Assembly (NCBI GenBank): GCA_041586735.1
Contig: JBFGZQ010000003.1
Coordinates: 1 to 64,000 of the forward strand
DNA length: 64,000 nucleotides
Reading direction: 5' to 3'
From: Motiliproteus sp041586735
GTDB taxonomy: Bacteria > Pseudomonadota > Gammaproteobacteria > Pseudomonadales > Balneatricaceae
Positions within the stretch are counted from its first letter, which is position 1, and each line of letters starts with the position of its first letter. The notes under the pieces were generated by a model. The model had not been told where the DNA came from. It ran no database searches and saw nothing but the letters and a program-made list of their open reading frames with translations. Positions 35,259-44,086 of this stretch are shown piece after piece. The translations under genes were made by a program, and so were the position numbers.

Positions 35259-36959
35259 ATGAGTCAGACTAGCGCTTCTACAATACCAGCCGCCAGTTAC
35301 ACCAGCGCCACCAGCAGCACCCCGTTGTTAGGTGAAACCATCGGCGATATGTTCGACCGTATCGCCTGCCGCTACGCTGACAATGATGCCTTGATCTCTA
35401 GCCATCAAGGCATTCGCTGGAACTATCGCCAACTGCAGCAACAGGTCACGACCTGTGCCAAAGCGCTGATGGCGATCGGGGTTGGCAAGGGTGATCGCGT
35501 CGGTATCTGGTCACCCAATATGGCGCAATGGTGTGTCACCCAGTTCGCCACCGCCAAGATCGGCGCAATCCTGGTCAACATCAATCCCGCCTACCGCCAG
35601 CACGAACTGGAATATGCGCTCAACCAGTCCGAGTGCAGCTTGCTGATCGCGGCGGATCAGTTTAAAAGCTCCAACTACACCGCGATGCTCAACAAGCTGC
35701 TGCCTGAACTAAAAAGCTCGGCACCCTGCCAGTTGAAATCACCGGCACTGCCGCACATAAATGGCATCATCAGCCTGTCCGAAACCCCCGCACCGGGGAT
35801 GCTCAGCTGGCAACAGTTGCAGGCCAAGAGCAACCAGACGGATGATTCAGCATTGGCCGAGCGTCAGGCGCAGCTGCAGTTCGATGATCCGATCAACATT
35901 CAGTACACCAGCGGCACCACCGGCTTTCCTAAGGGTGCGACCCTGAGCCATCACAATATTCTCAACAACGGCTTTTTTGTTACCGAAAGCCAGCGCTTGA
36001 CCGACCGGGACCGGATGGTGATCCCGGTACCGCTGTACCATTGTTTTGGCATGGTGATGGGTAATCTCGGCTGTGTCAGCCATGGCGCGACGATGATCTA
36101 CCCCAACGATGCTTTCGAGCCCGAATCGGTCTTAAGAGCCGTATCCGAAGAGCGAGCCACCGCGCTCTACGGTGTGCCCACCATGTTTATCGCCCTGCTT
36201 GAACACCCAAAATTCTCAGAATACGATCTGGGATCACTGCGTACCGGAGTGATGGCGGGCTCGACCTGCCCGATTGAAGTGATGAAGCAGGTGATCGATA
36301 AGATGCACATGTCTGAGGTGCAGATCGCTTACGGTATGACCGAAACCAGCCCGGTCAGTACCCAGACCGGTGCCGATGCGCCGCTGGACAAACGCGTGAG
36401 TACGGTCGGCCGCACCCAGCCACATCTGGAATCCAAGATCATCAACGCCCAGGGGGACATCGTGGCGCGCGGTGAGATCGGCGAGCTCTGCACCCGCGGT
36501 TACAGCGTGATGCTCGGTTACTGGAAGAACGAAGACGCCACCCTAAAAGCGATCGACAGCAACGGCTGGATGCACACCGAAGACCTGGCGACCATGGATG
36601 ATGAAGGCTACATCAGCATCATCGGCCGCAGCAAAGACATGGTGATCCGCGGTGGCGAGAACCTCTACCCCCGCGAGATCGAAGAGTTTCTCTATACCCA
36701 TCCGCTGATCTCCGATGCCCAGGTCACCGGGGTACCCGATCCCAAGTTCGGTGAAGAGCTGGTGGCCTGGGTGATCCTCAAGCCCGGCGAAACCCTGACC
36801 GAGCAGGAGGTTCGCGATTACTGCCGTGACCAGATCGCCTATTACAAAGTACCGCGCTACATCAAGTTTACCGATGCCTTCCCGATGACGGTCACCGGCA
36901 AGATTCAGAAGTTCAAGATGCGTGAGACCAGCATCGCAGAATTGGGACTAGAGCAATAA
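35259..36959 (+). CDS. AMP-forming acyl-CoA synthetase (fatty-acid/medium-chain type)
   Basis: This ANL-superfamily ligase of 566 residues has the P-loop YTSGTTGFPKGAT (A3), AYGMTETSP (A5), MHTEDLATMDDEGYISIIGRSKD (A7/A8 hinge) and the catalytic Lys in TVTGKIQKF (A10). It activates a carboxylic acid to acyl-AMP and then to acyl-CoA in the cytoplasm. Its position after the importer suggests it activates the imported acid. A second, different ligase follows, so either two substrates or two steps are covered. The exact chain length or aromatic nature cannot be read from the sequence. Confidence 0.92.
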   Translation: MSQTSASTIPAASYTSATSSTPLLGETIGDMFDRIACRYADNDALISSHQGIRWNYRQLQQQVTTCAKALMAIGVGKGDRVGIWSPNMAQWCVTQFATAKIGAILVNINPAYRQHELEYALNQSECSLLIAADQFKSSNYTAMLNKLLPELKSSAPCQLKSPALPHINGIISLSETPAPGMLSWQQLQAKSNQTDDSALAERQAQLQFDDPINIQYTSGTTGFPKGATLSHHNILNNGFFVTESQRLTDRDRMVIPVPLYHCFGMVMGNLGCVSHGATMIYPNDAFEPESVLRAVSEERATALYGVPTMFIALLEHPKFSEYDLGSLRTGVMAGSTCPIEVMKQVIDKMHMSEVQIAYGMTETSPVSTQTGADAPLDKRVSTVGRTQPHLESKIINAQGDIVARGEIGELCTRGYSVMLGYWKNEDATLKAIDSNGWMHTEDLATMDDEGYISIIGRSKDMVIRGGENLYPREIEEFLYTHPLISDAQVTGVPDPKFGEELVAWVILKPGETLTEQEVRDYCRDQIAYYKVPRYIKFTDAFPMTVTGKIQKFKMRETSIAELGLEQ

Positions 36960-37005
36960 GCCCTATTGGGAAAACAATAATAGCTAACGAACCTAAGGCA
37001 AGATC

Positions 37006-38664
37006 ATGACCCCACTCTCTCATCAGGATTATATCGACCAGTTCGACGCAGCTCAGATCGAGTCACAGTTTATCGGCAACCTCAGTGTCGATGCTGACAA
37101 CGGCTTGAACGTCTGTGAAGAGATCTGCGACCGCCACGCGCATGGCGACAAGATCGGCCTGCGCTACCTGCGGGTCGATGGCAGCAGCGGCGAGCTGAGC
37201 TTTGCCGAGCTGCAGCGCCGTGCGGCGCAGTTTGCCAACTTCCTCAGCAGCCAGGGTATCGGTAAGGGCGATCGTGTGGCCTGCCTGTTACCACGCACCC
37301 CAGAACTGCTGGTCGCGGTGCTGGGCACCCTGCGCGCCGGTGCCGTCTATCAACCGCTGTTTACCGCCTTCGGCTCCGGCGCCATCGAGTATCGGCTCGG
37401 TCAGGCCCAGTCAAAACTAATCATCACCAACCCCGAACAGTGGCCCAAACTCGCCGATGTCAAGGATTGTCCCAAGACGATGCTGATCGCCGACCCGGAT
37501 CACACCCTGGCAGCCCAAGCCAATTTCATCTACAGCACCGCGGTGGAATCCCAGCCGCAGCAGTTCACCCCGGTCAAGATCGCGCAAGACGATCCCTTCC
37601 TGCAGATGTTTACCTCAGGTACCACCGGTAAATCCAAGGGGGTGGCGGTACCGGTCCGCGCGCTGATCCCGTTTTGGAACTATATGGAGCTGGCGATCGG
37701 CCTGCGTGAAGAGGATCGCTACTGGAACGTTGCCGATCCGGGCTGGGCGTACGGACTCTATTACGCCGTCGTGGGACCGCTGCTGCTCGGTTGCACCACC
37801 CACTTCAACGAAGCGGGGTTTACCGCCGACAACACCTATGCGTTTTTGCAACGCTTCCGCATTACCAATCTGGCTGCCGCGCCTACCGCCTACCGGTTAC
37901 TGATGGCCAACGAGACGCAGCGTAACGATTACGATATCCATCTGCGCCTTGCCAGCAGCGCCGGCGAGCCGCTCAACCCCGAGGTGATCAGCTGGATGCA
38001 GCGGGTGTTTGACTGCCCGGTATGTGACCACTACGGTCAGACCGAGACCGGCATGACCGCCTGCAACTTTCACGCCCTGCAACATCCGCAGCGCAGCGCC
38101 TGCATGGGTTACCCGATGCCCGGCTATCGGCTGGTGGCTCTGGATGACGAGTTTAACGAAGTCGCGGCCGGACAGACCGGGCAACTGGCCGTTGATATCA
38201 GCCAATCACCGCAATTTTTCTTCCAGGGGTACGGCTGGAGTGATAAAAACCCCTATCAGGGCAACTACTACCTGACCGGTGATATGGTAATCAGCAATGG
38301 TGATGGCTCACACTCCTACACCGGCCGCGATGATGACATCATCACCTCCGCCGGCTACCGAATTGGACCTGCGGATGTCGAAAATACCCTGCTTGAGCAT
38401 GCCGCGGTCACCGAAAGTGCGGTGGTGGCGAAACCCGATGCCAAACGCGGCTCGATCGTCAAAGCCTACGTGGTGATTCGGCCAGAGCTAGAGCCCACCC
38501 CGGCGTTGGCCGAGGAGCTGCAGCAGTTTGTGCGCAACCGACTGTCGACCCACTCGTTCCCGCGCGAGATCGAGTTCGTCGGTGATCTGCCCAAGACCCC
38601 GAGCGGCAAACTGCAACGCTTCCTGCTGCGCCAGCAGGCCGAGCAAGAGCAGAGCGTCGCTTAA
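37006..38664 (+). CDS. AMP-forming acyl-CoA synthetase (ACS/ACSM-like)
   Basis: This ligase of 552 residues has the P-loop MFTSGTTGKSKGVAVP, YGQTETGM, the YLTGDMVISNGDGSHSYTGRDDDIITSAGYRIGP hinge region and the catalytic Lys in KTPSGKLQRF. The core WNVADPGWAYGLYYAVVGPLLLG resembles acetyl-/medium-chain synthetases rather than the FadD-like upstream ligase. It lies 46 nt downstream and is probably co-transcribed. Substrates may be short or branched acyl groups. Confidence 0.9.
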   Translation: MTPLSHQDYIDQFDAAQIESQFIGNLSVDADNGLNVCEEICDRHAHGDKIGLRYLRVDGSSGELSFAELQRRAAQFANFLSSQGIGKGDRVACLLPRTPELLVAVLGTLRAGAVYQPLFTAFGSGAIEYRLGQAQSKLIITNPEQWPKLADVKDCPKTMLIADPDHTLAAQANFIYSTAVESQPQQFTPVKIAQDDPFLQMFTSGTTGKSKGVAVPVRALIPFWNYMELAIGLREEDRYWNVADPGWAYGLYYAVVGPLLLGCTTHFNEAGFTADNTYAFLQRFRITNLAAAPTAYRLLMANETQRNDYDIHLRLASSAGEPLNPEVISWMQRVFDCPVCDHYGQTETGMTACNFHALQHPQRSACMGYPMPGYRLVALDDEFNEVAAGQTGQLAVDISQSPQFFFQGYGWSDKNPYQGNYYLTGDMVISNGDGSHSYTGRDDDIITSAGYRIGPADVENTLLEHAAVTESAVVAKPDAKRGSIVKAYVVIRPELEPTPALAEELQQFVRNRLSTHSFPREIEFVGDLPKTPSGKLQRFLLRQQAEQEQSVA

Positions 38665-38691
38665 GGCGAAGCCATACATAGCCTCCTGCTC

Positions 38692-38725
38692 ACCGTAGTA
38701 ACGCGCGAGCGCTCGTTGCTACGGT
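38692..38725 (+). other. Hairpin at the end of the importer/acyl-CoA ligase unit
   Basis: ACCGTAGTAACG and CGTTGCTACGGT pair (11 of 12 plus one G-U) around a 10-nt loop, 27 nt after the last ligase gene. It is REP-like or a 3'-end stabiliser; no strong U-run follows. The 217-nt spacer to menF shows nothing else. Confidence 0.6.
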
Positions 38726-38881
38726 ATGTTTATGCCCGTCCTGGCTATCGACCACCTCATCAACTATCTCATCAAAGACGGCATGCAGTTGATGCCGATC
38801 TAAAATATTAGCGTTTAAATAATGGCCACCTAGTTATAAAGGGGTAATAATTAAGACCTCATCATCAGCACAGGACCCGCT

Positions 38882-40384
38882 GTGAGTATGCTAGCTTTTG
38901 ATACGGCGATGACTAATGCGGTAACGGCCCTAGGCCTACAGCTGCATCTATCGGCATCGGCGCCAGAGCGCCAATACCCCTATCGTTTACGGCAAGCGCT
39001 AGCCCCCTGTGACGAGCCGGATCTGGGCGGCTGGCTGGCCACACAGTCGCTATACCCCAAGTTTTTCTGGCGCAGCCGTGATCAACACACCCAAGTCGCA
39101 GCGCTGGGATGCGCAGTTGAACATCGCAATCAACAGGCCAGCGCTCGCTTGCAAGCGGCTCTTTCGGGGCAGCGGGCACTACGTTATTACTGGTTATCCG
39201 GCTTTGATAGCAACGCCTCCAGCACTACAGAGTTCCCGCAGCAGCTGCTATTTGTTCCCCAGATCGAACTCAGTCAAGAGCCCAGTCGAGAGCTCAGTCA
39301 AGAACCCAGTCGAGAACAACAGCAGCTGACGCTCAGTGTGGTGGTTAACGCCGCCGCTGACGCCGCGACGGTTGCCCGCCAACTGCGTCAACTGCGTCCC
39401 AGCAGCACTCCAAAGACGGCAACGCGTGCAGCCTTTACGGTATCCCAGCGTCAGGACAGCCCCGACTTCGCACGCTGGCAGCAGGCGGTGACGGATGCCA
39501 AACACAGTTTCACCAAAGGCTATCTACAAAAAGTAGTCTTGGCGCGGCAGAGCCGCTTTGTGTGTCAACCCGCCATCGACTTTTGGTCGCTGTTTACACG
39601 TTGGCAACAGGCCTCGGTGAATAGCTACCAGATCGGTTATCAGTTAACCCCCACCAAAGGTTTTATCAGTTTCACCCCCGAGCGCCTATTTTTACGTGAT
39701 GGACTGCTGCTCACCACGGAAGCAGTCGCCGGCACCTTACCCCGCTCGGCCGATACAGACACTGCACGCGCACAGGCGCAAGCGCTGCTGGATGATAGTA
39801 AAAACCGTCACGAACATAATCTGGTGGTGGTCGAGATCGGTACCAAGTTAGCCGGACTGGGGGTCCAGATCGGTCAGCATTACGGCACGGGGCTGCTCAA
39901 ACTGGCAGGCCTACAGCACCTGCAACAGGTTATCCAAGGCCAGCTGCCCCAGCCAGACATGGATGCCCAGCTGCTCAGAACACTCCACCCGAGCGCTGCC
40001 GTAGGGGGACTACCCGCAGCCAATGCGCGAGATTTTATTCTTCAACACGAACCCCTGGCGCGAGGTCTTTATGCGGGTTGCTGCGGCTATTTCAGCAGTG
40101 AACGCTCCGAGCTTGCGGTCACTATCCGCAGCGCCAAGCTCGACTGTTCACAGCTGACCCTGTATGCCGGAGCTGGGATCGTACCGCAATCCGATCCGGT
40201 GCAGGAATGGCGGGAGCTGGAGCAGAAAATTGCTGTGCCCCTGACACTGCTCGACCCTGCCGACATCAATGCCAATAAGCTGTTCGTCCCGGCATCTGAC
40301 AATGAGTCATCCAGATCGCCATCCACACCCTCAACACCCATATCGCAGGGAACGCATGTTATCCGTCCATCACGCCTCTGTTAA
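38882..40384 (+). CDS. menF: Isochorismate synthase, menaquinone pathway
   Basis: This protein of 500 residues starts at GTG 38882 (an ATG two codons later is possible). The C-terminal chorismate-binding domain (about 195-460) has FTKGYLQKVVLAR, SFTPERLFLRDG, EAVAGTLPRS, KNRHEHNLVVVEI, LHPSAAVGGLPA, AGCCGYFSSERSELAVTIRS and AGAGIVPQSDP. It converts chorismate to isochorismate. A Ser/Glu/Gln-rich insert around residues 130-148 is encoded by a 24-bp tandem duplication. The end overlaps the menD start by 29 nt. Confidence 0.94.
   Translation: MSMLAFDTAMTNAVTALGLQLHLSASAPERQYPYRLRQALAPCDEPDLGGWLATQSLYPKFFWRSRDQHTQVAALGCAVEHRNQQASARLQAALSGQRALRYYWLSGFDSNASSTTEFPQQLLFVPQIELSQEPSRELSQEPSREQQQLTLSVVVNAAADAATVARQLRQLRPSSTPKTATRAAFTVSQRQDSPDFARWQQAVTDAKHSFTKGYLQKVVLARQSRFVCQPAIDFWSLFTRWQQASVNSYQIGYQLTPTKGFISFTPERLFLRDGLLLTTEAVAGTLPRSADTDTARAQAQALLDDSKNRHEHNLVVVEIGTKLAGLGVQIGQHYGTGLLKLAGLQHLQQVIQGQLPQPDMDAQLLRTLHPSAAVGGLPAANARDFILQHEPLARGLYAGCCGYFSSERSELAVTIRSAKLDCSQLTLYAGAGIVPQSDPVQEWRELEQKIAVPLTLLDPADINANKLFVPASDNESSRSPSTPSTPISQGTHVIRPSRLC
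39271..39318. repeat. 24-bp in-frame tandem duplication in menF
   Basis: Two consecutive 24-bp units, each about CTCAGTCAAGAGCCCAGTCG plus GAGA/GAAC, encode LSQEPSRE twice. This lies in a linker before the catalytic domain, so it is probably neutral. Confidence 0.8.
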
Positions 40385-42125
40385 CACGCTCTGGGCCACG
40401 CTATTACTCGAGGAGCTGGTCCGCCGTGGAGTGGGCCATATCTGCATCGCGCCGGGATCACGTTCAAGCCCGCTGGTGCTGGCGTTACAACAGCATCCTG
40501 AGCTACAGCTACATCAACATTTCGACGAGCGAGGCTTGGGATTTTTAGCGCTAGGATTGGCTAAAGGGCTGGCGGCGGTCTCCAATCAGACCCAACCTGT
40601 GGCCATCATCACCACCTCCGGCACCGCGGTGGCCAACCTCTACCCCGCTGTCATCGAAGCGGCGCAGACAGGCGTGGCCCTGGTGGTGATCAGCGCCGAC
40701 CGACCGCCACGTTTGCAGAACTGCGGGGCGAACCAGACGATCAACCAATCTGGGATTTTTGCCTGCTACCCGCGTCACAGCCTCTATCTGCAACCGCCCA
40801 GCCTAGAGCAACCGGCCGACCAGTTACTGCGGCAGATCAGCAGTGCCATTGCCACTATTTGCAACGCGGCCGGGGGCGTTGTCCATATCAACTGCATGTT
40901 CGACGAACCGCTCTACCCCAGCGGCAGCCAGGATTTCAGCGATTATCTGCACTGCATCCAGCCCTGGATGCACAACGCGCTGCCCTACCCTATCGAACGG
41001 CCACCCGCTGCTAACAGCGAGCCTAGCCTTAGCCATTGGCAAGCGTTCGTCACTCAGCCAGGGATCATCGTCGTCGGCGCGCTGCCAGACAAGGCTAGCG
41101 CCAATGCAGTGAAGGCGTTGGCCAAAGTACTCGACTGGCCGATCGTTGCCGATATGCAATCGCAGCTGAAAACCGATCCGGACGCTCTGGGGCTGGCGGA
41201 TCTGCTGCTCAGTGACGCCGCCAGCCTCAGAGTCCTGCAGCAAACCAGGCAGCTACTGCAGTTCGGCGGCCATCTGGTATCCAAACGCCTGCAGGCCTTT
41301 GTCGACGAACAGCTCTGGGAGCAGTTCTGGTTGGTGCATCCTGGAGACAGGCCCTTGGCTCCGGGCCGTAACCAGAGTCGGTTTTTTCCGGCTGCGGTGG
41401 TCAACTGGTGTCGGCAACAACTCGTCAGTCTGGAGCAGATCAGCAACCTGCCGCTGCATACCGAGTCGAACCGCGTGCTGTTTGCCCACCAGCAACGGTA
41501 TGCAAAGCAGCTAGCAAAACGGCTCTCGATTAACCAGCATCCACAATTGAGCGAGCTGGCGGTCAGCTATCAACTACTGGTCAACAGTTCAGATCAAAGC
41601 TGGGTATTTGCGGGCAACAGCTTGAGTATTCGTATGCTGGAGCTGATCGGTGGCGACCTGAAAAGCCAGCCGCAGATCTTCGCCAATCGCGGTGCCAGTG
41701 GCATCGACGGCCTGCTATCGAGCGCGATTGGTTGCGGGCTGGCCAGCCGACAACCCGGTACCCTGCTGCTGGGTGACTATTCGCTACTGTACGATCTTAA
41801 TGCGCTGGCCCTGTTGCGCGAATATTCACTGCCTCTGGTGGTGGTGGTGCTCAATAACGATGGCGGCGGTATATTTCAGATGCTCCCCATCAAGGATGAA
41901 ACACTGCGGCAGCAGCATTACCAACGTCCGCACGGGCTTAATTTTGAACATGCCTGTACGATGTTCCAGATTCGTTACTACCATCCGGTGTCGTTACGCG
42001 ATTTTATTGTTCACTATCAAAAATCCATCGCCAGCAACGGACCCAGCGTGATCGAGATCAGTGCCGATGCGCGGGTCACCGCACAGCAAATTCGCGACTT
42101 CAGCCAGGCTCACGACTACCCTTAA
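40356..42125 (+). CDS. menD: SEPHCHC synthase (ThDP-dependent), menaquinone pathway
   Basis: This protein has 589 residues from ATG 40356, which has AGGGA 6 nt upstream and starts the family-typical N-terminus (VNTLWATLLLEELVRRGV). An open frame extends upstream to 40269 but encodes low-complexity sequence. Key blocks are CIAPGSRSSPLVLAL, FDERGLGFLALGLAKG (catalytic Glu), TTSGTAVANLYPAVIEA, RGASGIDGLLSSAIG and the ThDP motif GDYSLLYDLNALALL...NNDGGGIF. It joins isochorismate and 2-oxoglutarate. In most enterobacteria menH follows; here menB does. Confidence 0.96.
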   Translation: MLSVHHASVNTLWATLLLEELVRRGVGHICIAPGSRSSPLVLALQQHPELQLHQHFDERGLGFLALGLAKGLAAVSNQTQPVAIITTSGTAVANLYPAVIEAAQTGVALVVISADRPPRLQNCGANQTINQSGIFACYPRHSLYLQPPSLEQPADQLLRQISSAIATICNAAGGVVHINCMFDEPLYPSGSQDFSDYLHCIQPWMHNALPYPIERPPAANSEPSLSHWQAFVTQPGIIVVGALPDKASANAVKALAKVLDWPIVADMQSQLKTDPDALGLADLLLSDAASLRVLQQTRQLLQFGGHLVSKRLQAFVDEQLWEQFWLVHPGDRPLAPGRNQSRFFPAAVVNWCRQQLVSLEQISNLPLHTESNRVLFAHQQRYAKQLAKRLSINQHPQLSELAVSYQLLVNSSDQSWVFAGNSLSIRMLELIGGDLKSQPQIFANRGASGIDGLLSSAIGCGLASRQPGTLLLGDYSLLYDLNALALLREYSLPLVVVVLNNDGGGIFQMLPIKDETLRQQHYQRPHGLNFEHACTMFQIRYYHPVSLRDFIVHYQKSIASNGPSVIEISADARVTAQQIRDFSQAHDYP

Positions 42126-42143
42126 GCTTGGTAGCATTTTTTT

Positions 42144-42171
42144 ACCTTTTACCTTTCACCTTTCACCTTTA
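42144..42171. repeat. Heptamer tandem repeat between menD and menB
   Basis: Four 7-bp units (ACCTTTT, ACCTTTC, ACCTTTC, ACCTTTA) lie between the menD stop and the menB ribosome binding site. Such heptamer tracts are prone to slippage. It fills the place where menH would be expected. Confidence 0.75.
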
Positions 42172-42188
42172 CCGACAACGAGCCCAGG

Positions 42189-43043
42189 ATGAAATACGGA
42201 CTGACAGAACAACAGCTCAGCGCAGCAGTCTTATGGCAGGACCACAGCGAGCGCTTCGAAGATATTCTCTACCACAAGGCGGAAGGGATCGCCAAGATCA
42301 GTATCAACCGGCCACAGGTTCACAATGCCTTTCGCCCCCAGACGGTGCGCGAGATGCAGCAAGCGCTGGACGAGGCTCGCTACGATAGCGAGATAGGCGT
42401 GGTGATCCTGACCGGCGTCGGTGACCAAGCCTTCTGCTCGGGCGGTGATCAGCGTATTCGCGGCAGCTCGGGATACAGCGACGGCGCAGGCACCGAGCAC
42501 CTCAACGTGCTCGATCTGCAACGCCAGATCCGTAGCTGCCCTAAACCGGTGGTGGCGATGGTGGCCGGCTATGCGATTGGCGGGGGCCATGTGCTGCACC
42601 TGGTCTGCGACCTGAGCATCGCGGCAGACAATGCCATTTTCGGTCAGACCGGACCTGCGGTTGGCTCGTTCGATGGCGGCTACGGTTCCAGCTACCTGGC
42701 GCGCATCGTCGGTCAGAAGAAAGCCCGCGAGATCTGGTTTCTGTGTCGCCAGTATGACGCCACCCAGGCGCTGGAGATGGGATTGATCAATACCCTGGTG
42801 CCGCTGGCCGAGCTGGAGACTGAAACCCTGCGCTGGTGTCGTGAGATATTGCAGAATTCGCCGCTGGCGCTGCGCTGCCTGAAATCGGCGTTGAATGCCG
42901 ACTGCGATGGTCAGGCCGGATTACAGGAGCTGGCGGGCAACGCCACGCTGCTGTTCTATATGTCCGAAGAGGCCCAGGAGGGCCGCAACGCGTTTATCGA
43001 GAAACGCCGCCCCGAATTCAGCAAATTCAAACGCTCGCCTTGA
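42189..43043 (+). CDS. menB: 1,4-Dihydroxy-2-naphthoyl-CoA synthase
   Basis: This crotonase-fold protein of 284 residues has MenB-specific blocks: SINRPQVHNAFRPQTV, FCSGGDQRIRG, VAGYAIGGGHVLHLVCDLSIAADNAIFGQTGPAVGSFDGGYG (oxyanion-hole Gly and the Asp of the active site), and the C-terminal YMSEEAQEGRNAFIEKRRPEF. It cyclises o-succinylbenzoyl-CoA. It lies 63 nt after menD and 17 nt before menC. Confidence 0.97.
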   Translation: MKYGLTEQQLSAAVLWQDHSERFEDILYHKAEGIAKISINRPQVHNAFRPQTVREMQQALDEARYDSEIGVVILTGVGDQAFCSGGDQRIRGSSGYSDGAGTEHLNVLDLQRQIRSCPKPVVAMVAGYAIGGGHVLHLVCDLSIAADNAIFGQTGPAVGSFDGGYGSSYLARIVGQKKAREIWFLCRQYDATQALEMGLINTLVPLAELETETLRWCREILQNSPLALRCLKSALNADCDGQAGLQELAGNATLLFYMSEEAQEGRNAFIEKRRPEFSKFKRSP

Positions 43044-43060
43044 GCCGGATAGTGCCTTAA

Positions 43061-44086
43061 GTGCGATATTCTGAAGTGGAGTATTCGGCGTCGAAGGCTG
43101 CCGCGATCTACACGTACTGCATCCCGCTAACGCCCCCGATCCCCTGCGCGGGGCGGATGTTGACGCAGCGCGAGGGGCTGGTCGTGCACCTTCGTCAGGG
43201 AGCGATCGGCGGTTGGGGAGAAGCCGCACCGCTACCCGGATTCAGTCCGGAGAGCCTGGAGCAATGCCAGCAAGATCTGTACAGCCTGGCGAGTGCCTGG
43301 CTAGCCGGGCAATCACCAGTCGAGGTCACCAGCCCCAGCGCTCGGTTCGGATTCAGTTGCGCCCGGTACGAACTTCAACACGGTCCGCTCAGCACCGCGC
43401 GGGCACCCACCAGCCATCCCTTGTTGCAGGGCGATCTCGACGCGGTTCTCCAGCACGGTTCGCAGCGCTCCGCAGCGCTGCGGCCCAGCTCGATCAAGCT
43501 GAAACTGGCACGCCAGCCGCTGGAGCGGGAGACCCATCTGGTTCGCGAGTTGCTGGCACAGACACCGCAGCTGAGGCTACGCATCGACTGCAATCAAGGC
43601 TGGACCCTGCGCCAGGCCGAGGTTTTTCTGGCTGCTATCCCACTGACAGCTATCGACTATCTAGAGGAGCCCTGCGCTGAGCTGCAACATTCACTGCAAC
43701 TGGCGACAGAGTTCGGTGTGTCTGTGGCGCTGGATGAAAGCCTGCGCCAACCCGGGTTTAGCCTCCCAGAGCATCCTGGGCTGCGGGCCCTGATTCTCAA
43801 GCCCAGTCTGACAGGCTCACTAGAGCAGCTCGATGACTGGATTAGCCTGGCACAGCAACGCGGCTTACGGGCCATTCTCAGCAGCAGTTATGAATCGAGT
43901 CTGGGGCTGAGCCAGCTTGCCGCCCTAGCCACCCAGCTGACCCCCTTGGAGACCCCGGGTTTAGATACGGCGGCCGCCTTTAGCGTCAATCTATTGCGGG
44001 GCGGCGATCCCGCTAAAACCACGGTTACGCGGCAGCAGCTAACCTGCCTGTGGCGCAGTGATGCGCCGCCTAGGCCCCGACGATGA
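43061..44086 (+). CDS. menC: o-Succinylbenzoate synthase
   Basis: This enolase-superfamily protein of 341 residues starts at GTG. Expected catalytic residues are visible: Lys pair in SIKLKLAR (about residue 145-150), metal ligands in RIDCNQGW, DYLEEPC and VALDES, and the second base Lys in LILKPS. It dehydrates SHCHC to o-succinylbenzoate. The stop overlaps the menE ATG by 4 nt. The first 15 residues are unusual for the family, so the true start could differ slightly. Confidence 0.93.
   Translation: MRYSEVEYSASKAAAIYTYCIPLTPPIPCAGRMLTQREGLVVHLRQGAIGGWGEAAPLPGFSPESLEQCQQDLYSLASAWLAGQSPVEVTSPSARFGFSCARYELQHGPLSTARAPTSHPLLQGDLDAVLQHGSQRSAALRPSSIKLKLARQPLERETHLVRELLAQTPQLRLRIDCNQGWTLRQAEVFLAAIPLTAIDYLEEPCAELQHSLQLATEFGVSVALDESLRQPGFSLPEHPGLRALILKPSLTGSLEQLDDWISLAQQRGLRAILSSSYESSLGLSQLAALATQLTPLETPGLDTAAAFSVNLLRGGDPAKTTVTRQQLTCLWRSDAPPRPRR

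Noticed and set aside
43213..43680. 155-codon alternative frame within menC
   Set aside because: menC keeps all catalytic residues in its own frame; the other is an Arg/Ser-rich shadow.
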